A stretch of 64,000 nt of DNA. Origin: Eutreptiella sp. 'Long Island Sound 2002' (lineage: Eukaryota > Euglenozoa > Euglenophyceae > Eutreptiales > Eutreptiaceae). Position 1 is the first letter of the stretch. Each line of letters starts with the position of its first letter. The position numbers and the translations under genes were made by a program. The stretch covers positions 34,987,394-35,051,393 of the forward strand of contig OZ038383.1 of the NCBI GenBank assembly GCA_964036045.1, in the 5' to 3' direction. The notes under the pieces were generated by a model. It had not been told where the DNA came from, ran no database searches, and saw only the letters and a program-made list of their open reading frames with translations. Shown one piece after another: positions 1 to 11,434 of the stretch.

Positions 1-3000
1 GATGAGCTAGCAAGTGATGTGTGGCTGGAATTGGGTCTAATTGAGATGCCGGAAGCCCGAGGAGCGGGGAGTCAACACACAGCCGCCACTCGAGTGCTTC
101 CACTGTCACTGTCCTGCAGCTTCTTTTAGTAAATGGACTGCACATGCAGGGGAGGGGAGGCGAAGCTCCTCGATGTCATGCAGCGAGTACGAACCTACAG
201 GGACCCAGACCCCCCCCCGCCAACGCCAGAGGCAGCCCCCGGCAGGGGCAGGAACCGAAGCCCTTCGACCTCTTGTAGTGAAAGGGATTTTTCCTAGGCC
301 ATTTTACTATCTGAGGAGTTTCAGCTGACGCCCTGTTTGACTCTAGGGAGACGTAGAACACTTGGTGTAGTTGGTAGCACACTCGTCCCCAATCCCCCAG
401 GGGGTGATTCGAACCCCAATGAGGATATGGATCCACCGAACGGTCCATTCCCGATTCGTTTTTTTTGCTTAATCTTAGTTCCTAGGAACGGTATTCTCCA
501 TTCATATGGCGACACAAGCATACCTGAAAGTGCACGGGGGCCCGGCCCCGCAGTGCGCTCCGTCATCGCGGGCCGCCACGAACCGTGGAGGCGACGGTGC
601 TGGTGTTGTTCTTGGTGTAGAGGTAGAGGGCACACGTTTGACACTAGTAGTGTCTGGTCTCACTTTCAGCTGGAAGTTCCTCTCCTGCCCTCCTGCTTGG
701 GCGTGCCCCAGTGCTTCGGCTTCAAGCCTCCCTCGACTTCCAGTTTTTACAAGGGAAAACGGATACAATTTGAAGTCACAGAGTGTGGGTGTGCATGTAA
801 AGCAGAAGTGAGCCGCGTGCGTCGTCCTCCGTGCGTGTTTTGTCTGTTTTGCCCCTTTGTGTTGTAGGATGGACCATGGATAGCTTTTTCCCTGGTTTTG
901 TTTATGGGTTTTTAAACCACATCGGTAGCATAGCTTAATGGAAGTGCACGGGGGCTTCGTCCCAGAGGGCGTAGGTTCGATGCCCACCGTGGAGGGGACG
1001 GCGCCAGCGGCCCGCCTCCTTTCTTGGAAGTGACAGGTTCCTCTATCAGGGCAGTAGTGTGGAATACAGAGGGGCTCATTTGTCAGATATCGTCGTGGCA
1101 CTATAGTGGACAGTCACCCCGGCCCGAGTTCCTGGGGGTAGGTTCGAATCGTGGGGCTCGTAACTGATGGGTGTGGCGACATAGTCTATAGATATCTCCC
1201 TCCCGTCGGCCACTTTTTCTCCTTCTTTTATTGTTTAGACTCGACAGGTGCCCGGGGTGGATGACTGTGGAACATTCGGGTTTTACTACAAGCTTGACGG
1301 CTTCCACTTGTGCTCAGTGCCTACCTGCTAACAAGTTCATGCGGTGCGTCAGGCCTCAAGTGTATTATTTCAGATGATGTGTGTACATTGCAGGCTGTAT
1401 CATAACGACTGGATGCAGCATAGCAGATGATTGCTGATTGACACTTGGAACATTGGCTGGAATTGCCTGGGCATCCAGTATCTGTGACCGACCATGATTG
1501 AGCCTCCGTCCCAGACCATGGGCGCCGAAGGAAATTTTGCTTGAACTAGTAGAGGGTGAAAAAATGGGTTTTCACCCCATGTGTCTATACTCAAAATACT
1601 CAGTTTTTTCGGGAGAACCCAATAATGGATGAAAACCCAATGGGACCAAATATCATTACCAACCCTGTGCAGAGGTATGTCAGGGATGTCCCATACCCTA
1701 GTGGGTAAAGTGGTGCCTCTGCGGCTGGAAGGTCCTGGGTTCAAGCCCCAGTGCAAGCAGTGTGCAGGACTGTAGGTTGGATCCATGACACCATGGAACA
1801 ATTTTTCTTTTGGTTATTTTTTTTTTTGTGCTTTGATTTTGTCACCTTGGTTGGGGATCCCCGAGAATGCAGGGGTGACGTGGGCACTTGTGTGCCCGGT
1901 TGAAGTGCTGCTCAACCGTGCGCAACCATGAATATCCGGAGAAAGTAGCCGTGCGCAACCGTACACGCACGGCTGTAACCGCATGTCTGGGCACCTGGGC
2001 TGGCGTGGTTGGAGCTAATGGCGTTGAAGCAAACCTGACCCTGAAAGTTGGGATTTTTCTGTCTTTGTGGTGTTGTTATGAGCTGGCTACAGTTGCTTGT
2101 GAGCTTCAATTTTGCAAGGGACCATGGTTTCTTTTCTCCATGTCTCTAGCCATCCTTTGTTTTTTCCAGTACAGCCCCACCGATCCACCCATGGCTCATA
2201 CAAATCACACAACTTGACGTTTCCACGGCGTTTGGGGCTGTTTGGGAACTCGGCAGTGACAGTTCCATTTTTAGTGGAGGGCTTTTCTTCATTGTTGGGC
2301 ATTTCTTTGTTGAGGTCTATCGGATGAAACCGGACTTGGGGTCGGCGGACTTTTGCTGGCCGAAAGTCCGGTTTAATCCCCCCCCCCCCCCCCCACACAC
2401 GCACACCCACAAGGCGAAACACACAAAATGCGGTCTGTGGCCACCGGAGGAGTCATGTTATTTAAGGGGCCACAGGCAAGGCGGTACACATTGAAGGCGG
2501 TGCACACACAACGCGGAACACACAAAAGCAACCCCCCCCCCTCCCGTTTCGCGGACCCGGTTTCCGTGAATCAGCCCGAAACATTAGCCCAAATCAGTGG
2601 ATATCTGATAGTGGTGGCAAAAAAGACCATTTGCTGAAGGTGTTTGTGTTGTGGTGATGAATACCTCTGTGCAACTTTGTTCCATTTCTGTTAATCGACA
2701 AGTCTCATGACACAGCGCTCTGTTTGTGACAGCAAGGGGTCAACGTTTCCTTCAACGGATGACCTTGACGCACGGGGGGGACGTCTCCTTGGTTCTGGTA
2801 CGCGACTCCCGCCCCCCCCCCCCCCTACCCTCCCGGCCCACTTAGTGGCCAAGGGTCAACCCAACCTTGACTCTAACCCTTCGCCTACTCCCCGGGGGGG
2901 GGTGACCCCTCGGTGCTGGACGCCAACTACCCCCCCAACTAACTGTTGGCCGGAGGCTCCTGGGGGGGGGGGGACTACAGGCCAAAGCAACTCGCCAGCA

Positions 3001-5884
3001 CACAACAGCACGCAGCAGCACACAACTACAGAAGAGCAAAGCAAAGTAGTATACCACAACAACAGTGGCGGACAACCACACCACCCGCCGCGAACACCAA
3101 CACCAGCCAAACACCCAACACCCAGGGTGGGAGCCAAACCCACCACACGGGCACTTCACCCACACCCAGCCACCGCCGCCCACAAACAAGGCACACACTT
3201 GGGGCACCACCAAGAGCCCAACACCCCACACCCCAACGCCAACACGGCGCCCACCACACACGCAACAACCAAGGCCACACTTACACACAACGTAGAAGGG
3301 ATGCTTCCCTGATGCACTCCCGGGAGCCATCACCATCCCGACCACACCGGGAGGGGAAGGCAACCCAAACCTAAGTAATGGGGTCGCCCCTGCGGGGGGT
3401 TGGCAGCCGGCTACGCGGTTGTCCATTGGGCAGCGACCTAAAACATGTACTGCCGCGAGTAGCTAAGTTCTGTCACCAAGGCCTAGTGCAGGGGCTTTGG
3501 GCACGCTTATGAGACACAGCGTCCAAACCATTGGTGGTCACTGCACACGACCAACCAGGGGGTGGACTCACACGAGTCCCTAGCTCCGAGGCGTGGACAG
3601 CCCGGAGTGAAGTCCTCAAACGGGGAGCCCCTCAGCAGCCCAGAAAGCAAAAGAGCAACAACGCAACACATTCACCCCAGAACAACCCCAACAAACACTA
3701 GTGACAGGTCAGTTTGTAGATTTGGAGACATGTGCAAAAGTGCCTGGTGCCCCTTGCACCACCCAACTGCGAGTGGGACAACCCAACAGCCACAATGGGA
3801 TGCGGGGAGCGACATGCTGCCCCCCTTGCGCCGCAGACCAGAAGCAGTGAGCAGGCCAGCAGAAAAAGAAAGAGCCCGAAACTGGGAGTAACGCAAGCGG
3901 CAAAACAGCTGGGCACAAGGCCGCCCTACACACGGCAGGGAGACGAGCCCCAACAGGACACACAACAAGACACAAGGGAACCATGAGGTGCGAGCACTGC
4001 AGCAACCACCAAATGCAGCGCACGCCGAGCGAGCCATCAGCAAACACCCCCCCTCCCTCTACAAGGTGCCCACGTACTCCACAAGGGCGGGGGCTGCGCC
4101 CTGCGCTCCGGGAGGTGCCCGCCACGGGGGTGGCAACAGGGCCGTGAACAGCCAACCGGGCACGGGGCAGTCCACGTTGTGTGGAGATGTGAAATCCCCG
4201 TATGGGGGGGCAGGCGGGTGGGACAGGAGGGGGTGGGCGACATGGGCACCCAGGAGCGCCACCAGACAGGGGGAGGAGCAACACAGACACACAGAACGCG
4301 GGAGCCACACCAGGAGGGACAAGGGCGGGCACAGCAGACAAGGAGGAGGGGCACAGCAAGGCGGGAGAGGAAACTGGAACAGCGGGAACAGAGAACCAGA
4401 ATGGAGCGGATGGCAGAGCGTGCGCATGGGAGGCAGCGACAATAAAGGGGATGGCCTGGCCAGCCAACCCCGTCGCTACCGGGTGCCAGGGCAAAGCCTG
4501 CTCAACTGGCATCAGGTGGGGGGTGTCTCCCGCAGCCCAGATGGGCTGTTTGCGCAACAGGAGTGGGAGCCCATCAGGGGCAGACCAGCCGTGAGGGGGA
4601 AAAGAACATATGGTGGACGGCCCGGACAGTGCGTGGAGGAACAGGGCACGTGGGCCGCACAGAAACACAGCGAGGCAGGCGATGGACGGCCTGTGGACAG
4701 AGGTGTGTGGACAGCAAACACAGCCCAACGACCCCGGCAACAACCAGCACATCCTCAATACGCCAACTATTGGGCGCCGTTGACACGCAAACGGCACACC
4801 ATGCCACATTCAGCACAATCCCAACACGCCAACTACTGGGCTCCGCGAACGCTGAAACGCCACCAGCAAGAGCACTGGCCGCAGCGGCCGACAGAAAGTA
4901 GCGACCCGACGCAACATGCGAAGGGAAGAACGGGTGACCGTCCAGGGCCCCGTAAAGGAGCAACAACCAGACGGAATGTCAGGGGGGGGGGGGTCAAGGA
5001 GGGGCGAATCGGGGGAGGGGGTCTAGGAGGGGCTGGGGGGGGGGGGGGCATGGGGGTCGTCCGGTGGGGCGATTTGGGGTGGGGTGGGGATCCAGGTAGG
5101 GCGATGGGGGGGGGGGGGGGGCAGGCTCCCCTTACCTCCCCTTGCCCTCCCTCTAACCATACCATCACCATAAACCTAACCCTAACCTTTGCAGCCAGCT
5201 ACTATGGCCAGGCCAGCCATGTTGATTGGGCTGAACAAGACCCCCCAAATCACCTCGCAGAGGTGGTTAGATCAAGCCAGGCAGGCGTATATAGGGGAAA
5301 ATGCCACATACCCCCCCATTTTGGCCTTTTTGGGCCTATTCGCGTACCCTACCCCAAGGGGTTGAATTGTTAGTTTAACCCCTTGTAAAATCATTATTTT
5401 GTCCAATAAACGCATCCCCCAATGAGTTTTTGGTCCGGACCCCCCTAGACCCCCCCCACTTGAAACCCACTTTTTTGAGGTTTTCAAGGGGGGGGGGGGG
5501 GGTGGGGGTGGGGGGGGTGGGGGGGGGGTCAAAAAATGACCCCCCCTTTTTTTGGTCGCAAATCATGAATCTTTTGGTTTTTTTTGATTTTGAGCCGAAA
5601 AAGTGTTTCCGGGTCCCGACTCCATAGGGTTTGTATGGGGCGGAGTGGGACGAGCGCTTATGCAGTTTATGCACTTTTTGGCCTTTTTTGCTATGTTGGC
5701 GGTTTTGGCGACCTCAGTGACCCCGTGGTACCCACTCTGAGGGATGTGAGTGGGGATGTTGTGACAGTATATGCCTCCTAGTATACGGAAGGACGTTTTT
5801 TGCAGTCTCTAGCCTTGCTTAGGGCCGTTCAACAACCCGTGCCAAAAACGCAAAATGGCTCTTTCCACCAATAATGGCTTAGTG
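1..5884. other. Left flank without a recognisable gene
   Basis: I find no exon I can support here. The first 2.4 kb is mixed sequence with several tRNA-type B-box fragments. From about 2.7 to 5.2 kb the DNA is extremely rich in C, A and G runs, so long reading frames open in several frames at once. Their products are low-complexity Pro, Thr, Gly and Arg strings, and I do not treat them as genes. Runs of C (about 2377-2391, 2810-2824) and of G (about 4981, 5038, 5107, 5490-5528) punctuate the stretch. If VPS13 is the host gene, its upstream exons are either not recognisable here or lie outside the window. Confidence 0.6.
1690..1757 (+). repeat. tRNA-derived fragment (SINE-like or tRNA pseudogene)
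   Basis: An A-box-like stretch (TAGTGGGTAAAGTGG, 1699-1713) is followed by a perfect T-arm: stem CTGGG at 1735-1739, a seven-base loop TTCAAGC, and stem CCCAG at 1747-1751. I cannot fold a full acceptor stem and anticodon arm, so this is more likely a tRNA-derived repeat than a working tRNA gene. Similar B-box remnants occur near 965 and 1140 on the + strand and near 410 on the minus strand. Confidence 0.4.
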
Positions 5885-5892
5885 AATGGGCT

Positions 5893-7200
5893 GGTACACA
5901 ACCTGCTTATGCAGTTTTTTACCCTGGACAGCTCAAAAATCGAAGTTTCCGAAACTTACTTTTTTGACATCGTGATCACCTAAAATGACCATCCAAGCTA
6001 TGTAAAGCATGTTTTAGGCCGTATTTACGTGTTTTTCGCCCGATTTGGGTATTAGGTCCGGGGGGGGGGGGCTTCCAAGGGATTGGTACACAACCTGCTT
6101 ATGCACTTTTTCACTAAGGGCAGCTCAAAAATCGAAGTTTACGAAACCTGTTTTTTTGATGTTGTGACCACTTAAAATGACCATCCAACCTATGCAAAGC
6201 ATGTTTTAGGCCGTATTTGCGTGTTTTTCACCCTATTTGGGTGTTAGGTCCGGGGGGGGGGGGGGGTTCCAAGGGACGGGTGCACAACCTGCTTATGCAG
6301 TTTTTCAACCCGGACAGCTCAAAAATCGAAGTTTTTGAAACTTTTTTTTTGATATTGTGACCACCCAAAATGACATTTCAAGCTATGCAAAGCATATTTT
6401 AGGCCGTATTTACGTGTTTTTCACCCTATTTGGGTGTTGGGTCCGGGGGGGGGGGGGTGTCTCCCAAGGGACGGGTGCACAACCTGCTTATGCAGTTTTT
6501 CAACCCGGACAGCTCAAAAATCGAATTTTTTGAAACCTTTTTTTTGATATTGTGACCACCTAAAATGACCATCCAAGCTATGGAAAGCATGTTTTAGGCC
6601 GTATTTACGTGTTTTTCACCCTTTTTGGCTGTTAGGTCGGGGGGGGGGGGGGGGGGGCACACCCACTGTTTCGCATCTCTGTGGCCCACCCACAGGCATC
6701 TTCGTGTCTCTTGTCTTGCGACAGAAAGGTACCTATGGTCTTATAGGCCACTGACGAGCCCATTTTCTTTCTGCGCTTTGTGCTGTTGCCGCCAGTGCAC
6801 ACGTGACATAGCCCAGAGTTCCTTCGGGGGGTCTCCCAAGGGACGGGTGCACAACCTGCTTATGCAGTTTTTCACCCCGGACAGCTCAAAAATGGAAGTT
6901 TTTGAAACTTGTTTTTGTGATATTGTGATCACCTAAAATGACCATCCAAGGTATGTAAAGCATGTTTTAGGCCGTATTTACGTGTTTTTCACCCGATTTG
7001 GGTATTAGGTCCAAGGGGGGGGGGGGTCTCCCAAGGGATTGGTACACAACCTGCTGATGCAGTTTGTCACCCTGGGCAGCTCAAAAATCGAAGTTTTCGA
7101 AACTTGTTTTTTTGATACCGTGATCACCTAAAATGATCATCCAAGGTATGTAAAGCATGTTTTAGCCGGTATTTATGTAGTTTCCACCCTATTTTGGGTG
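5893..7200. repeat. ~190-bp tandem satellite, each unit carrying a G run
   Basis: Six units begin at about 5893, 6085, 6278, 6474, 6846 and 7041, giving periods of 192-195 bp. Each begins GGTACACAACCTGCTTATGC or a close variant and contains AGCTCAAAAATCGAAGTTT and AAAATGACCATCCAAG. The first five end in GGTCC or GGTCG followed by 10-20 G; the last stops near 7200 without one. The interval from 6474 to 6846 is 372 bp because about 177 bp of unrelated sequence (near 6658-6832) sits inside one unit. There is no open frame of note. The array lies just upstream of the first VPS13 exon I can identify. Confidence 0.9.
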
Positions 7201-7804
7201 TGTGTTGCTCGCGGTAGATTCTCTGCGAGGTGGACTTGCCGAAGGCAATAGAATTTTTTACTAAGTTTTACCTCGTCTGGTACCAAGTTTTACCAAGACC
7301 CAATGCATAGACTCACTACGCAAACGTAGCAAAATATACCACCGCACGCCATACCGCCCATGTCCTACAGCGGAGGTTGCGACCTCCATCAACTACCCCG
7401 GAGCTGCACTATCATCATCAAGAGCCTCTGCTTGACCTGTTCGGTAGCATGGTTCTTCTGTTTGATCTTGCAGAGTCTTCTACTCTCTCCTTCCGAGAGA
7501 GACACAGGTCCCGGTCTACATTACAAATGCGTTGCGTACGTTCACTGTCATCACCCACAAACGGTTTTTCCCCCACGGCGCCCTCATAGCTCTCACCCAG
7601 TCTTCCCATTCGTAGTGGGTTCGTAACCACAGACTGCCTGGGGTGGGGAGGTGCTCATGGGAAAGTGTGATGTGTATATGCGGCGAGGGGTGGGTCCAGA
7701 AAGGCTGGCTGGTTACCGTGTAGCTCAACCAGTTTCCAGCACCATAGTTTTTGTGTGACCTGCTTTTGTTGGTGGAGGTCACATCTGGGACCATTCTTTT
7801 CCAG

Positions 7805-7999
7805 ATATTTTGATTATCAATATTTCATGAAGGACATCTCCGTCACTCAGCAGCAGATCATCAACGACTCGTACGACCAGGCTTCAGCCGTTGCTTCGGA
7901 GTACGCGAAGTATCTGGCGGAGAAGGCCGCCGAAGTGTCCCAAAAACTACTGCAGTTCAAATTCACGCTGAAGCACCCGACAATTGTGGTGCCGCACAG
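7805..7999 (+). CDS. VPS13: VPS13-like lipid-transfer protein, exon A
   Basis: This exon follows acceptor TTTTCCAG and ends at donor CACAG/GTCAGT. It starts on the third base of a codon and ends two bases into one. It encodes about 64 residues: an Ala/Gln/Lys-rich, probably helical stretch (with ASAVASEYAKYLAEKAAE), then FKFTLKHPTIVVP. A short beta strand ending in an aPxIxxP-type motif is typical of the extended chorein/RBG region of VPS13 proteins. These form a hydrophobic groove that carries phospholipids between organelle membranes. The family call rests on the joined exons rather than this one alone. Upstream exons were not found. Codons and splice sites are intact. Confidence 0.7.
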
Positions 8000-8745
8000 G
8001 TCAGTTTTGTTCTGGGCACCAGCACTGCACCTTGGACCAGCGTGTTCTGTAGGCGTCAGTCTTTCACTTGTTTTTGTTTTTGCTGGGGATCACTGAAGGA
8101 CACCCCTCAAAGGACGCCTGGTTGGCAAATCACTGACAGCTGTTGGCAGTCAACCGCCGGCCGTTGGCAATTCATTGCTGGCGGTCGACAGTTTCCTGAC
8201 GAAGGGCGGCAGTTACCCCACGGCTGCCGAGCACCGCAGGCACACCGTCCCCGATGCGACCCAGGGGGAAAGAGAACCAAGTGGCACTCTGTGACGCATC
8301 CTGAGGCCACTGCAGTCCGGGACCACTCTCCAGTTCGTGCCTACAGGCGGCACCCACCCAAATCGCCAGCCTCGACTGGGCTTTTCGTCAACTCCAAGAA
8401 ACAAACAAAAAAACACATTTGGCACGCATGCGGTGTTGGCCCGAAATCCAGTAAACACTTGCGACGTAACCGCCATCGCCATGATGTCACTGCCAACAGT
8501 CGACCGCCAATTGCCCACCCCAAGGGTCTGGACATTTCCTCATTTGCAGACAGATGACTCTTGTCCCGAACTCAAATCCCTGAGCCTTCGGGCTATGGCC
8601 TTGCGCTGCAGTACTGATGCCTCGCATTTCTGCCACATCCGTTAGGTCAGGGGACGGGGCACACCATATCCATCCTCCCTCCGCTGGGCGTGGGGTGGCA
8701 AACGTCTGCGAGGGGTCATTTCGGGTCCGTGTTGTTTTGGTGTAG
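8000..8745 (+). other. Intron between exons A and B
   Basis: The intron is 746 bp with GTCAGT at its start and GTGTAG at its end. It holds CGGCAGTT/TTGGCAGT-type short repeats near 8140-8215 and nothing I can call a gene. Removing it joins AG to G, restoring an Arg codon and the reading frame. Confidence 0.7.
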
Positions 8746-8896
8746 GTACAATTTAGACGACCATGCGCTCCTCAATTTGGGCCTGATCACTGTGGACAAT
8801 GTCTTGGAGCCGTTCGACCCGACGCCCGACGGGTCCAAAGTGCCAAAAGCGGGGCACACACGTGGGATGATGGAAAGCATTACGATTGCAATCAAG
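8746..8896 (+). CDS. VPS13: VPS13-like lipid-transfer protein, exon B
   Basis: The acceptor is TTGGTGTAG and the donor ATCAAG/GTCTCC. The first base completes the Arg codon left by exon A, and 50 codons follow, ending in phase 0. The peptide begins YNLDDHALLNLGLITVDN. In VPS13 proteins, a loop after the 'aPxIxxP' strand is followed by a 'LGxIxVxN' strand, and the spacing here fits that pattern. The rest (PDGSKVP, then a basic turn, then MESITIAIK) looks like the next loop and strand of an RBG module. The phase match and motif continuity with exon A make the join convincing. Confidence 0.72.
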
Positions 8897-10623
8897 GTCT
8901 CCTGTTGCCACTGCATGACCCATCCTTCGCTGCTGAGATTTGTTGGCATAAACCCGCACCAATGCCTCTTATCCGGTCCCTGTCACATTGTAATGCTCAT
9001 CTTTCCCTGGGTCTACTGTTTGTTCAGCAATCGCTCAGTGCGGTGAGTAAACAGCAACGTCTTTGGGGAGCAGATGGTTCTGGAGGAATGCGATGCCAGC
9101 CCATAGGCATCTTCAAGAGGACACCAGACAATACTGACAGCATCACCATCACCACAACCAGCACAACCACCACAACAACAAAAGCGACAGCAACAATGTC
9201 GCCGTTTAGATCCCCCAAGGCAGTGTCGTAGCACCCGCCCGCACTGGCCTTTCCTTCATGTCAGCACCAAAAATGGCACCCACCACAACTGCCTCCCTGA
9301 ATGCGTCTGCAGTTTCTGGGGGGGAAATCTGGAATCTGGCCCAAAACATGAATCAATGAAACACCCAAAAGCCTGAACATGCGGAAAGAGACCTCAACCT
9401 CCCCTGACAAATGCAGAGAGTTCCCGTGACAGTCACTGCGAACGCATGAAGTATCCAAGGCACTGTACCAAGGCCGTGGTGACCCAGCAGCAGCTCCATG
9501 AGCACATTCCAAGAAATAGTGCTTCAAGTACACCTGACGGAGGTCCGGCGAAGGGGGGTTCCGCAGCGCTGGCCGCCGCTTCGGACTTGTGAGGCCATCC
9601 AGACCACCACTGTTGTAGCCTAAGCACGGATGACACGGTGGTGCTGGGGAGGGGCTGTGTAAACTCACAGCGGCTGTTACTGGGGCTCCACTCGTACCCA
9701 TCGGGGTAGCCCATGAGAACACGGTGCAACAGGGCTCCAGAGGCACTGTGTGATGCACCTGGCTACGACCGACCCCTGTGTCCGAACAGCTGCTCGCCAG
9801 GAGACCAAGGCACATGGCCCCTAGTTGCTGTACACACTCTGTGCATGCTGGGCAGGCTCCGGGCCACTCCGTTGAGCGCACCACGTACCTACCTCGCCCC
9901 TGCAACGCATGCACTTCACAGTCCTCAGCATATGCTCCTGGGCTAGTGCAGCCATAGCCATAGCCGTCAATAAGAGGGCCTCATCGTTGTGACGGTACAG
10001 CGCGTGTTGGGGATAGAGAGAAAGGCAAGATGGCGGTCTGAGTGCGAAACCAGCATGATCGCGGCACGTCCACAGGCAGCCGCCCGAAGGGGGGGGGGGT
10101 AATCCTTCGCCCAATTGGGGCCTCTGAAAATTTTGTGGAAGAGCATTCTCCCTCAGGACACACATCCCAAAGTGACCAGCGCGTCATGGGGGGTTGTTTT
10201 TGACTCATATGAGTTAAGTACCCCGCCCCCTCCCTTTGCTGGGCCCTGTCGGTGGCTGGGCCCCGATCCTGGCACAGCTGCGAAGGGGGCGGGGTTGCGG
10301 GGGTAGGGTATCGGAGATGGGCCTGGTGTGCCCCTCCCCCCCCGTCTTCTCGGGGAGCAGGCGATAGCGGTTGGTGCTCCAAGGCGGCCGATCTTCCTCA
10401 AGGTAAGGGATTTTCCTGTTGCCCCACCAAAGGCTTGTGCTGCATACCCGTTTTTGCGCTGCATCAGTTTGAGCCGGTGGTGGCTGGCGACGGTGGTGGT
10501 TCAAGGTCCGCTTTGTTGGAGTTTTGATGGGAGAATCCCCCTCTGGCCCAGGGACACGAGAGCATGGCCCGAATCCCCATTCACAGCCTCGGGCCCTGTC
10601 GCACCCCCTCACGATGCGTGCAG
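8897..10623 (+). other. Intron between exons B and C
   Basis: The intron is 1,727 bp in phase 0. It contains a CACAACCACCACAACAAC-type simple repeat near 9147-9190 and a G run near 10090. Open frames on either strand (9261-9914 minus, for example) lack recognisable motifs and are probably chance frames in GC-rich intron. Confidence 0.65.
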
Positions 10624-10776
10624 GACATGACCATGGCCATCAAAGACGAGCGGATGGTAAATGACAAGGCGATTCTGCAGGACCTGTCCATCACACTGCA
10701 GGCCAAGCGCCCCATCAATGACCCGTTCATGCAGTACCCGGGCATGACGGTGATCTCCAGTATTGAGGAGATGAAG
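10624..10776 (+). CDS. VPS13: VPS13-like lipid-transfer protein, exon C
   Basis: The acceptor is GATGCGTGCAG and the donor GAGATGAAG/GTTTGG. The exon is 153 bp, 51 codons, phase 0 at both ends, and joins directly to exon B (..ITIAIK then DMTMAIKDE..). It contains KAILQDLSITLQAKRPI and then a Pro followed by MTVISSIEEMK. VPS13 family members have a strand of the 'vxgxixxixvxls' kind just before a helix with xxYxxLLxILxxN, and exon D supplies that helix. No cytosolic or membrane targeting signal is expected in this central part of the groove. Confidence 0.75.
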
Positions 10777-11338
10777 GTTTGGTGGGGCAGATGGTTTTGT
10801 GTCTGCTGTTGAAGCCGGGCACTCTTGCTGCCATCGCGCCCTCTTGGGGCCACTGTGCGCCAGTCTCTCTGCTGCCACTGCATGTCCTGTTGCTGATTCT
10901 GCCCACCCCCCGCTCCTGTGATGACAAGAAAGGCAAGGGGGACAAAGGACACCTTTGGTTTGCGTTCACATCTTTTCGCAGTCTCCTGCGCACAACATCT
11001 CTGTCGTTCATGGCACGTGTCATGAATCTTGTCTGATCGCCCCGCAACCGGCGCCCCTAAAGGAGGAACCTGAGATGGCGGGTGGATGCTGTGCACGCCA
11101 AGGTCCCCATGTTTACCAGCCGTATTTATGGCCAGCGACCATTGACATGTGGTGCAGTAATGGCCGGTGTTTGGCAGCACGGCAGCCCCCTCCTCCCCTT
11201 TGTTCTGACGTACTATGCTTTCGTACTCAGCCACGCGCCGGCCGTCAGAGACGAGTTTCCCGACCCCCTCCCCCCCTGCGCCGCAATTTGGAATGCCCGC
11301 ACTCCTCGCACATTTCTGTGATCGCCTGGGATTAACAG
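10777..11338 (+). other. Intron between exons C and D
   Basis: The intron is 562 bp, phase 0, opening GTTTGG and closing GGGATTAACAG. It holds no gene or repeat that I can name. Confidence 0.7.
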
Positions 11339-11434
11339 GTGGTGCTCACGAAGAGGCAGTACAATGCGCTGCTACTGATCTTGAATGCCAACGTTCTCGA
11401 CGACTGGAAGGACAAGGCGCTCACAGTGATTGAG
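11339..11434 (+). CDS. VPS13: VPS13-like lipid-transfer protein, exon D
   Basis: This is a 96-bp, 32-codon exon in phase 0, between acceptor GATTAACAG and donor ATTGAG/GTCTGT. It encodes VVLTKRQYNALLLILNANV and then a short acidic/Lys turn. This is the clearest family signature in the window: VPS13 proteins repeatedly carry 'vxLsxxxyxxLlxiLxxN' after the strand encoded here by exon C. Joined to exon C it reads SSIEEMK-VVLTKRQYN without a break. In the known structure such helices cap each RBG module along the lipid channel. Confidence 0.78.

Noticed and set aside
5163-5195. Possible telomere-type repeat (ACCTAACCCTAACC)
   Set aside because: Only two partial units are present, in a non-terminal place. 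This is too little to call interstitial telomere DNA.
2707-5373. Long overlapping open frames (up to 461 codons) on both strands
   Set aside because: The DNA is strongly biased to C, A and G, so stop codons are rare in several frames at once. The products are low-complexity and lack motifs.
5893-7200. CRISPR-like array
   Set aside because: Whole ~190-bp units repeat, not short repeats with unique spacers, and the genome is eukaryotic.
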